Origin: Paracentrotus lividus
Taxonomy: Eukaryota > Echinodermata > Echinoidea > Camarodonta > Echinidae
Direction: 5' to 3'
NCBI GenBank assembly: GCA_940671915.1
Contig: CALNVZ010003426.1
Location: forward strand, 41,238,204 to 41,302,203
Length of the DNA: 64,000 nt
Positions within the stretch are counted from its first letter, which is position 1; each line of letters opens with the position of its first letter. The translations under genes and the position numbers were made by a program. The notes under the pieces were generated by a model. That model saw nothing but the letters and a program-made list of their open reading frames with translations, searched no databases and was not told where the DNA came from. Of the stretch, positions 37,601 through 47,781 are shown in pieces.

Positions 37601-38823
37601 TGATTGCACATCAGAGGGCGTTTTTCTACGAGGAGTCCGTACTTTCAATAATAGCAATTGACAAGATTTTTCCAGCCAGCCATCTGATGTAAATGATTGA
37701 TTCTAGTTTTAATGGAAGCATAGGAGATTGGACAGTGTTTCGGGAAGGCTTCAGAGTATATCATTTAAACATACCATTCTGATTGTCAATCGATGAGCGC
37801 ATGTTTTTATACAGGAAATACAATCTTGTGAATGCATATAATGTAGTGTTTGTCACAATGTACAACTACATCTTTATCCTTAGGTATGGAAAAGAGATGT
37901 GAACGAACTATGGCTATGCTATAGCCTATGGGTAGTACCAGCTTCTAACTTGCCTGACATGGCATCAACAGTGAGGATAATGAAGTAGTCATTGGCCAGA
38001 TTACCTAACAGAATCATAACCTATACCGAGGTTAACAATGGCTACTGTCAATGAAAGGCAGACAATAGAATGCACAGGACTATCTCATTACCTCAACAAC
38101 ATTGTGTAGTTAGCCTTGTGCAGAATACATGCACCAGTACCATTATTGCAGGGCCCGCATCGAAAGCATTTTATACCCCGGGTATGGAGAAACAAAAGAC
38201 TATAAATGCCTTGATGATTGTAAACTCCAGGCACATACGAGAATGTAATTACACATGTAGCAATGCACTAACTTGTGTAAAATATACATTGAATAGCTCG
38301 ATAGAGTATTGAGAGACAGAAATATAATGTAATGGAAAAGTATATATTTTATTGTGGAATCAAACAATGATTCTATTTTCTTTGATAACTGTCATGTGAA
38401 ACATTCCGTTCTTAATTAGTGGATACATTCTTAGAGTAGGGAACGAAACATACATGTAAATGTTTCATAAATGTCTTAGCATAAGAATAGCTTTTCAAGC
38501 TTTAAAACCTTTCCAATGAGTCAAATTTAAGGACCTTATTTTTGTTGTCTAATCATAACTTGAAATAAGTTCTGTAGTAACAGGTTTGACAATTTATCAA
38601 CATGATAGTTTAACTCTTTATCTGCCATGTACTTAGAGGGCAAAAAGAATACTGTACAAGCTGAAATTTTCAAGGTGGTTTTATTTTGGCAATTTTCATG
38701 AACTACTCGATGGCAAAAGCATGAGACAGAATCTGGTTTAGTGCATTCCATTAGCGCATATTTAACCGATCACAAATTGTTTTACTTTTACAGTGGCCAA
38801 AGAGCAACTTTCAATGTAAATTT

Positions 38824-38897
38824 AATAAATTGCAGAACATTATCATTGGACAGGATAAGGGTATAATTAGTGTGTCACATCAAATATTTATAATAAA
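38824..38897 (+). promoter_or_regulatory. Candidate polyadenylation signals of the Syt7-like gene
   Basis: AATAAA occurs at 38824-38829 and 38892-38897, the first two good hexamers seen about 1.2 kb after the stop codon. No transcript evidence; a further AATAAA lies near 39723. Placement is inferred. Confidence 0.3.
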
Positions 38898-39090
38898 GCA
38901 ATGTAAATATTCATGAGGATTGCTTCATTGTTTAGCCATGCTTGCATAGACATTCTACCTTTAAAAATCATGGTAATAATGAAGAGATAGCTATAAAACT
39001 ACTAAAAGTTGTTTATTTTTTTAACAACAGGAATCATGAAAAGTTTTTATCGATATCAATGAAAAGCAATTAAAAAAAAAAGTTTTATAA

Positions 39091-39195
39091 CAAAAATGGA
39101 AAGAGATTAGAATGGTTGCTGAAAATAATGCTAATTTTTTTTAAACGTAAACAAAAATTCAAAGAGATTAGAATGGTTGCCGAAAATAATGCCAA
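39091..39195. repeat. Tandem 44-bp duplication spaced 61 bp
   Basis: AAAGAGATTAGAATGGTTGC followed by YGAAAATAATGCYAA occurs twice. Confidence 0.85.
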
Positions 39196-40761
39196 ACTTT
39201 ATACATTGCAAGAGTCTCCGCTGATATTTGTTGTGATTTGTACCAATCTCACTTTAAAAGAGGTGACAAGCATTAAGTTTCAAATATCAATCATGCATTG
39301 CATTGCTTTTTTCAAACACTTTAGTCATGTACAACCTCAATATGATTTTAATCAAAAATCTTTGTCAGAATTCTGAATTCATGGTGAAGTTTTGAATGAT
39401 ATGAAGATTCGATGAGCTTTTCTCTTCAGATGAATTACAAATTGTGATTTTTATTTTGCATAATACTGATTTGCTTGTACAGTACATGTAGTCCTTTAAC
39501 CCTGACCTTCAAAAAATGTCATTCATATGTGTTATAGAACACATAAAGCAAAGATTATTTATTTTTTTATTTGAATTATGATTGAGAGAAGCGATGAGAA
39601 AAAAACCAACCTAATATGCAGTGCTGCGGAATGTTAGTCATTGTCAACCCTATAGAGACTAGGGTGTTTTAGTTCCTCCACCTCCTTTTACTGCTCTTTT
39701 GAATTGTCAAATGTTCACGAAGAAATAAAGCTGTTGTTAAGGCAGAATACACTTTCATTTGGGACAATATCCAACTCAATTTATCTGCTCTTCTTTTCCA
39801 AACTCACATTCTTTTTTTATTTTTGTTATGACAATTGTTTTCTTACTTTAAAGTTTGTTGCAATAGAGTGCTGTGATATTGTGTTTTATATGTTTTGTAT
39901 GATTTTTTTAAAAAGCTTGGTTTGAGTGAATTAATTTTTTAGATATATTGGAGAATGTCTCTATTTTTATTTTAACAAGTGTTTTTGATCTATGGTGGCC
40001 CCCAAATTACTAGTCAAGCATTGCTTTCATTGTTGTTGAGTCCTTTTCTGTCTTTCCTATGCACATCTAGGGGTTTATATACACTTTGTCCAACAGCAGT
40101 TAGCCCCATTCTTGGATTGTCTTATACCACATGGGCTAAACACATTTAGGATAATAACAATTTGGTTTAATTTCCCCTTGGTCTAAATTTTGCTTGGTCT
40201 AATGACCACTTGGTCTAGTTGCTGATTTGTCTAATAGCCAAATGGTTTAATTGCATTTGCATTAGCAATTGTTGTGAAAGAAGGCCTAGTATTACATGTT
40301 TCCTATTTATTTTTCATGAACCTTGTGAAATACACATTCCACATTCTCATGACAACAATTCAACTACCACGTTCAACATTATCTAAAATATACAATCATT
40401 TGAATTGTTCTTGATTCATTAATGGCAAATAAGTTATCCTCCGAGAACCTACCATTCTCGCCCTACATATCATTAAACAACATCAATTATTCAGATCTTG
40501 GTGTTTTATTGAGTTTCTTATAATATGTAATACTTATCAAACAATTTTGCCAAATGTAGATGTAGATAAGGTTCTAAAAGTGACAGATAAAATTCGTCAG
40601 ACACTGAGTTAGCTAGGATGAAAAAAGTGGAAACATGTCATAAAAAATGTAGGGAACATTATTCTTTCTATTATAGTTTTACATAAATTGTTGTAAATGG
40701 AAAAGGTACAAATCGTACATCAGACAATCTACTTTCGATATGTGAAAGTATAATGGCAGAC

Positions 40762-40765
<4 letters not shown>

Positions 40766-40801
<36 letters not shown>
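40766..40801. repeat. Poly-A tract
   Basis: About 36 consecutive A. Could be a retroposon tail, but no retroposon body was recognised upstream. Confidence 0.95.
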
Positions 40802-40803
<2 letters not shown>

Positions 40804-40920
40804 TTGTGTATGTATTTAAAATAATTGATCCAATTGAAAACCACTCATTTTTGTACTTTTGAACCACAAAGGAAACTGACCAGAAATATATAATATGAAA
40901 AATATGAGCAAAGAAAATGC

Positions 40921-40994
40921 GGTACCATCGGGATTTGAACCTGACACCTCTCTTGATTACTAGACAGGCGCTCTTTCAGCTGAGCTATAGTAAA
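40921..40994 (-). tRNA. Degenerate tRNA-Thr(AGU)-like sequence, probable pseudogene
   Basis: Minus strand contains TAGCTCAGCTGAAAGAGCGC (A box and D arm), an anticodon loop CTAGTAA with AGT, and GGTTCAAATCC (B box and T loop). CGCCTGTCTAGTAA is the canonical animal tRNA-Thr(AGU) sequence. The acceptor stem has two mismatches at its tip and the anticodon stem has two, so it is probably a pseudogene or SINE head. TTTT follows within a few bases of the 3' end, as a Pol III stop would. Confidence 0.55.
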
Positions 40995-42245
40995 CTATGA
41001 AACCTGTTAACTCTTCAATGCTCGAGTGGTCAGAAGCTATTGAATGTTTTTATATTTAGTTTACTTGTTAGAATCAGAATTTTTGGCAGCCCCTCCCCCT
41101 GAGATTCCCCTATTTCCAAATCCTGCATCCGCCACTAAGTCAAGTATAACCTCATACTTTGTACACCTGACTGATAAAAAAAGAGGAAATGGATTAATTG
41201 TCTTACTTATAGTATGTAAATGTCAAATAAGTTTCACAAACTAAATAATATTAGATTCAATTTTTTTTTTTAATTAGAAATATTTAAATTGGACTGTTTT
41301 GTATATATTGTTAAGTATTTATTATAAGGTGAAGTTCAAATATTTTCAAATCTATGGGAAACTAATGATATATGCCTAATAATCCCCTAATTCATTAATT
41401 ACTTCTGTGTAGGTTACATAATTGATTTTTTCTTTTTCTTTTTCATATAAACTTGAATGTAAAATTTTGACTTACAGGTAGACTCTATTATAATATAAGA
41501 GAAGAAATTGATATATGTTTCTTGTCAAAACTGAGTGTAGTCATTCAAATGTCAATTCATACCTATCTTAAAAGTAATAGTAATTCTGTTTTTTTTTAAT
41601 ATACAGGACTTAATACAGTTTATTTCAAATTTAAGTCTCAAAGTTAAATACTTTACAAATTTAGTATGCTAATTAATATATATTTGGCATACTTTGCACC
41701 TAGAATCTTATCTAAAAAGTGTGCTAGATCATACAGGCTACAGCTGAATTTAGACAAATTTAAAAGTATGATAGTTGCTATAGACATTTCATGACTAATT
41801 AGTCAAAATGTTTATTTAGGTAGCAAATTATGATCTGGTTATTACTGTGATCTGATGTATAATTTGCTCATAGCCAGAGCAGTTATTATATGCTATATTT
41901 TACTCCTCAAAAGTCCTTATTTAGTCCACCTATTGAACACAACCTGCATGTGTCTCTTTGTTAAATGTTGATACAATCGATATATTGTGAGTGGCAATGT
42001 CTGGATATTATGTACATGTAATTTCATTCAATGTTACATGATGCATTTTCACAATAGTTCCATAGATTTCACTTTTAAATTTCAAGTTTTCACAATAAAT
42101 TAGGTAAACAGTCACTACCTTTCCTTCTTTACACATGTTCCTAAGCTCAGTAATGAACTTGTATTATTCGTTATAAAGTTATGTTGATATGCAAAGTGAT
42201 CTATGAATTCGGTTGGGTGATGTTTTGTCATGGTGGCAGTCATTG

Positions 42246-42352
42246 CTGGGGGGCTTCCAATGTACTACGCATGCTCCTTGTGTGCTCATGTACAGACGCG
42301 CAGACATACGCGCACATGGCACATGCGTAGTACACTGGGTTACCCCCAGCTA
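42246..42352. repeat. Short fold-back (~105 bp)
   Basis: GCTGGGGGGCTTCCAATGTA and CTACGCATG pair with CATGCGTAGTACACTGGG and TTACCCCCAGC. Probably a small MITE. Confidence 0.65.
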
Positions 42353-43534
42353 TATGGAGGACATGTAGAGGGCTCACTTCCATGAAATGCTGTCCGAATT
42401 TGTCTATACTTTAATTCAATAACCAGGCACTTTGATAACTTTGAATAACATCTGATTGAACAGTTAAGGATGCAGTAACATTGAATGATATTCAAATCCA
42501 TTTTTATTCGAATATAGCATATATTTGCCAACATAATTATAAACACTTAGGTCAGTCTGATATTCTCTTCAAAATTGCACGGTAATTGCTTGCTTTTACC
42601 TTCAAGATATCAATGATTTTCATACTCAAATTTTATAAACCAACACCGGATGGTTTATAAACCATGTGCTTTTGCACATAGCACAAAATACACCTATTTC
42701 CTGTTATAGTACCTGTCTCTAGCGGCCCTGGTGAGCTAGCAGCAGGGGTACTGGTGTTCGGCTGTATGCTTGGCATTTGTTTACACTGTTTAAGGTAGTA
42801 AATGACTTCCATTTGATCTGAAACTTTCAGTAGTTTGTTTTACTGTTGGAACAATATAATTTTATTAATCTTGATCTGATTGCTCTTGTTATTGAAAGTT
42901 ACCAAATCCCTTTAAAGCATAGTTAGATGTATACTGTTAATGTCTGATATCATGTGTAATTAATGATAAACATCTTTTGTATCACTTGTATTGACTGGAG
43001 ATAGTTGGTAGATTTATTTCTATTGCAATGATGCATGTAAAAAAAAATAACTCACGTTCATTTAGTGATTGAATTACTAAATTATGATTCATATTCAGGG
43101 TAAACTTGCATTTTGAATTGTTGTTCAAAGTAAACAGATAAATCAAATATCTATGATATACATTTGTGATTATGTATATAACCTGCGTACTATACATAGT
43201 TTTATTAATAAAATATAAAAATGAAGTGTTAAGAAAACAATTGATCAAAGTGTAATTTGTTCATTAACTATTTGTCTCCCTCTACGGCTGGTGTCACACA
43301 TTATGATACTATCTCTGGCGGACACGTGATAATGGTTTTGGTTTTCTAAATAAGATGTCCTTTCCCATGTTCGAGCAGCAAGGCATAGGGTACAATCATG
43401 TAATATCGAGTGAGTCAGAAATAAACTAGACTCCTAGAAAAAATGTCAATAAAAAGGAAACCAATTTATTTAAACCTCAAATTGTTATACATATTCCAAA
43501 AGAGTAACTCTTCCGCATCCTTTGGTACCAATTT

Positions 43535-44112
43535 ATGTGGTTATCTTTACGCTTGATGAACACGGCGCATTGTTGCGAACCTGTAAATTTCGAATTGTGC
43601 AAAAGTGGGAGTACAATCAAAACAACAAAACTATAAAAAGGCAACTCATCCTTGATTAAAATAGCATAACCTTTTAACGAAAATGTCTTACGCTGAGTAA
43701 CTTGGCAGGGGTGTTTGGACACATATCGACTACATTTGTATGGAATGAGATAAGATCTTAGAGTCAGGCATGAGTGAACACACGTCAAGACAAAATAATC
43801 GCTTTTCAAAAGAATTAAGAGGCCCTTTTTAGGTCTCTCAGTGACAATTTACTCTTGGATGTGTACTCATTCGTGGATTACTTCACGAATCAATCTAATC
43901 TTTACATAGATATTCACAGATAACTGTAACAACACCAAGTAATGTGGCTCAAAACATTTTTCTTAAAAAAGTTATGCTATTTTTATATTCAGAATAGAGT
44001 TGCTTTTTTTGTCCGCTTTTGTTTCAGTCTTAATCCCACTCTTGTACAATTCGAAATTGACATGTTCGCAAACAATGCGTCCTGTTCATCGAAGCGTAAA
44101 GACATACCACAC
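43535..44112. repeat. Inverted repeat, arms ~150 bp
   Basis: The reverse complement of 43535-43690 (GGTTATGCTATTTT, CACAATTCGAAATTTACAGG, CGTTCATC-like, AAGCGTAAAGATA) matches 43967-44112 (AGTTATGCTATTTTTAT, ACAATTCGAAATTGACATG, AAGCGTAAAGACAT). About 275 bases separate the arms. Confidence 0.75.
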
Positions 44113-44422
44113 CAAACCGACGACCCGATGTGATTTTGGCTCATCTGTGTACTTTAAAAGGAAGAAAATGGCGCCCCCTTCCCCCGCCAGGCAAAGGTAG
44201 GCCAACGGCTTAAAACATGTTGAGGGGTTTTATAAAAGCATTTATTTGAAGCCTTTTTTTTCTCATTTAAAACTTTTGGGATGTAATAACATGAACATAA
44301 GGCATTTAAAGCCTATTTTTAATTGCTTTAAAATGGTGAGTTCATGAAAAAAAATTTTTTAGGAATATGGGGGTACTACCGCTATAAATGAAAATAAATG
44401 CGACCCCCCCCCCTCTACTTTA

Positions 44423-44623
44423 AGGGCCTGTCCCACAGGCGGCGATCGTTGTAGCGACAACCTGATAATTTCTTAATTGTAAGGAGTTCGGCTTTAAAAA
44501 GGCGATAATAAACCTAAATACGACTATATTTACACCAGGCTACAACAACAACTTGCTACCACACTCACAACAGCAAGATCGCCAGTTGTCGCAACAACGA
44601 TCGCCTCCAGTGGGACAGGCCCT
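44423..44623. mobile_element. 201-bp Harbinger-type MITE with TTA duplication
   Basis: AGGGCCTGTCCCAC and GGCGATCGTTGT at the left; ACAACGATCGCC and GTGGGACAGGCCCT at the right; TTA at 44420-44422 and 44624-44626. Different family from the GGGTGGTATCTCAC elements but the same target. Confidence 0.88.
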
Positions 44624-45457
44624 TTAGTTACGACCAGAAAGCATAGAATTCTAAGCACCTACTGGTTTCAATTTTGTTTAGCTCCTCATCAGAATATCGT
44701 TTGAATAGAAGCTGTAATTAATTTTGTCCATCAAAACGACTTTAAAGGAAGCCATTCTAAACTTTTTTCTTCTTTCATTTTTAAAGAAAATAATCTTAGG
44801 CCAAATAACTGATAACCCTAAAATAATTACACGAGCGGGAAAATCCCTTTACGAATCAACTTATATATGACTTTTCAGCGTTTTAGGAATGATAATGTTC
44901 ATCATGATAAAGCCTATACACTCACTTAGCACTGGTATTGCAACATAGCTAAGGGTGGTATCTCACTTCGCGGAGACGTATCCGCGACAGAATAGAAAAG
45001 TTCGTCTCCGCGACGGATAAAAAGTTTTAGAGACGTCTCCGATATCGCGGAGACGTCTAGGAAACAGATTTGGGACTACTTCAGACTTTAAAAAAAAAAA
45101 AATTGTCACGGAGATGTCTCGACAAATGAACAAAGGCTCCTAAAAATGAAAATTTAAGAGGTGTGGATTATCAGTGCATAAAATTATTAAGGAGGAGTCA
45201 TATTTATATTATTATGCGTGCTAATTTCGAATACTATTGTAAAGTACATTTAATTAAACTACAAAAACGTAACTGTAATTAGGGAATTCGGTCTAATAAA
45301 TTTGCATTAAATAGTTTTTGCAATACGGGACTAAAATTTTCCTTGGCAACGACAAAAATAAATTTATCTTCTTCGGATGTTGCTCCTTTTGTCTTTCATT
45401 GTAGTGCTACCTTTTTGGCCATTTTTAATTTGCCACAAGGATAATACTACTACTACA

Positions 45458-45963
45458 CTACAAATCGGACGCATCCGAGAATGAATCAACAATGGTACGC
45501 CAGGCTTCACGATCTGACATGAGAGTTAGTAAATCATGTAACAAACTACTTGTATCCCTACATATTATGTAATCAACAAAATTTAAAGGTCGCCGTCCTC
45601 TCGTTTTCTGAGGGAGGCGCAACAACACTACATAAGAAATAACTTCCTTCTCACTACGGAAACAGTGACCAGCAAATCTCACACTACGTTTAATTACTGT
45701 GGTGGAGATAGGTGGAAGATCTCCATAAATTTCATCTTTTGTTTTGTGTTCTCTCCCACTAATATTTTGTACCCTCCTTAAATGTCGAGTTTATGTGCCA
45801 TCAATAGTCTGTCTTTTAAGGACTTCTTGATTGTCCATGTTTCTGAGCCATACAAAAGGATACTTTCTACACATGCCCTAAACAGGGAGGCCCGTATTCT
45901 GTTACTGTGTTTAGAGTTGTGCTGTCGCACGAAAATAGTAAGGGTAATGAGACGAGAATGCAA
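45458..45963 (-). pseudogene. Decayed non-LTR retrotransposon reverse-transcriptase C-terminal fragment
   Basis: Minus-strand reading gives RASLFRACVESILLYGSETW then, one base out of frame, RRVQNISGREHKTKDEIYGD and RFAGHCFRSEKEV and DREAWRTIVDSF. This is the C-terminal pattern of endonuclease/reverse-transcriptase retrotransposon polyproteins (LLYGSETW, RFAGHC, W). A frameshift near 45778 separates the pieces. Only the last ~170 codons remain; it lies in Harbinger-type copy 1. Confidence 0.75.
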
Positions 45964-46479
45964 CGCTGATTTGCACGCTTCTCTATGAAGGATCAGTGAA
46001 GCGTGCGTCTTATCGTACGAAAGTAGATTCAGATGACGTCATTCGGGATCAATTATGTACACACATTTCTAAAGAATTCTAAACTAGGGGTATAGGCGGT
46101 TTAGAATTTGATATGGCTTTGCGAGTTTTATGTCGGAGGAAGCTAATTTATCTATTTTCTCGTTAACTTGAAGTTAAAGGTTGTTAAAACTTTGTTTAAG
46201 AATGAGGTGCATTATAGAACTGTCCACAACGATTAGATTAATTGCATGTTAATCATAAAAAATGACATTTTCTGACACGATTGAAGTGTTAGTTTGATCT
46301 ATTAAAGAAAGGACAACTTACGCAAAAGCCAACAATAAAATTACTAATGGTGGCAAGTCACTTGTCATTACACTGGAAAAAAACGGATTTGGAACTAGTT
46401 TGAGACTAATTTGAGACTGGTTTGAAATGATTTTGAATGTTTTTGTCGCGCAGACGTCTCAGAGACGTCTCCGAGATAT

Positions 46480-46830
46480 TCCCGCCACCAAGCGCGGCGA
46501 TTTCATGTCACGACGGGGAGGGGGACGTAAACACCCGAAAGTGAAAAAATATACACTCAACATTCGCATACTTTGCACATTATGCAGAAACTAATGAAAA
46601 TGATTGCGAGCGCGAAGCGCGAGCCGGAAATTTTGTCTTATAATAAAATTGAGCATCATATTTGATATACATTTTACCTCTTTATCAGCTTCACAAGATA
46701 ATCACTGCATAAAAATTGCTCATATTTAAAAATCGAAGGGAGACAATCCCCCATAAAAAAAAAAAATCGAGGGGGACATGCCACCCTCCCCCCCCCCCGA
46801 CCCCCGCGATCGCCGCGAATGCCCGCGACA
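46480..46830. repeat. Dispersed repeat, copy 1 (GCGGCGATTTCATGTCACGAC)
   Basis: GCGGCGATTTCATGTCACGA, TACATTTTACCTCTTTATCA, GCTTCAC, AAAAATCGA and a C-tract near 46790 recur in the same order at 63450-63640. Interrupted at 46605 by GCGAGCGCGAAGCGCGAGC. Confidence 0.7.
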
Positions 46831-47498
46831 GAAAAAATATATATATATATATCGGAGACGTCCTGGAGTATCCGAGTCGCGGGGACAACTCAAGGTATTT
46901 GCCATGAGACGGATTTGAGACTAATTTGGGACGGGTTTGATACGGTGTTGATTTTTGTCGGGGAAAGATCTAAAAGTGGTCGCAGAGACGTCTCATGAAT
47001 CTCCGCGACATCTCATGAGTCGAGGGAAAATAAAACATGCTTACGAATGTGTGTTTTTTTTCTGTCGTGGAGACGTCTCTGATGAGGCATAAAACAATTA
47101 TCGGAGACGTCTCCGAGTGTTCGAGTCGCAGAGACATCTCCGCGACGTCAGATACCACCCATAAGTCCATAATTTCTACAGAGGAGAAAAACACCATTAT
47201 CATTTTCAACTGAGAATGTAAACTAATGTTTTCTTTCAAGACTACTGAATTATTAGTGGCACTTGACATAAAATAGGCACACTCGATTTCCTTTTTTGCA
47301 TATATTAGTGTGTTGCTATGTGAGACAAGAAACGTGTTTGTCAGTCATAGCAACAACTAAGTTATGCAAATTGGATTAAAAAAAACTAAACGAGTAGCTC
47401 ATTCAGGCAACTGGTTCCGCCCTGAATCTGTGACCTTTGTTTTGTATTTGCTTTGGTGGTTGAAGTGTTTACTGATTTCAATTTTGGGGGGAAAAAAT

Positions 47499-47781
47499 AT
47501 GGCGGATTTCCTATTAGCGTTAGCTTGGGGTGAGCAGCAACAAGAGCTCTTGCAAAGGTTACAAGATCAGGAACCAGAAGCAGGACCAGAACGGCCATTG
47601 ATAGAATGGCGGAACCCTTTCCATCTCTACACGGACAGGATGTTTATCTACAGGTACCGTTTTACCAAGGAAACTGCGCAGTTTTTAATTGATGAGTTAA
47701 CCCCTGCCCTAGAAGGGCAACGCCCGGATGGTTTACCTGTTTATGTGAAAGTCCTGACTGCATTGAGATTTTATGCTGTAG
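47499..47781 (+). CDS. Harbinger transposase exon 1
   Basis: It encodes residues 1-94, including WRNPFHLYTDRMFIYRYRF and LTALRFYAVG, the usual N-terminal block before the helix-turn-helix. Donor GTAAGT follows. Confidence 0.88.

Larger units (their letters stand above)
37601..40765. other. 3' UTR and 3' flank of the Syt7-like gene
   Basis: The first kilobase after the stop is probably untranslated mRNA. Beyond about 39000 it is AT-rich sequence with one small tandem duplication. 40150-40260 repeats the phrase TTGGTCTAA/TTGGTTTAA several times. Confidence 0.5.
44953..47160. mobile_element. Probable non-autonomous Harbinger copy 1
   Basis: It begins GGGTGGTATCTCACTTCGCG and ends CGACGTCAGATACCACCC. 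Runs of GGAGACGTCTCCGCGAC-like units lie at both ends (44965-45070 and 46445-47140). The centre holds a decayed reverse-transcriptase fragment and a copy of the repeat that recurs near 63440. It could instead be the left part of the 15.5-kb composite. Confidence 0.55.

Noticed and set aside
47364-47498. 45-residue N-terminal extension of the transposase from an upstream in-frame ATG
   Set aside because: The segment is hydrophobic and unlike the family; the next ATG at 47499 gives the usual protein length.
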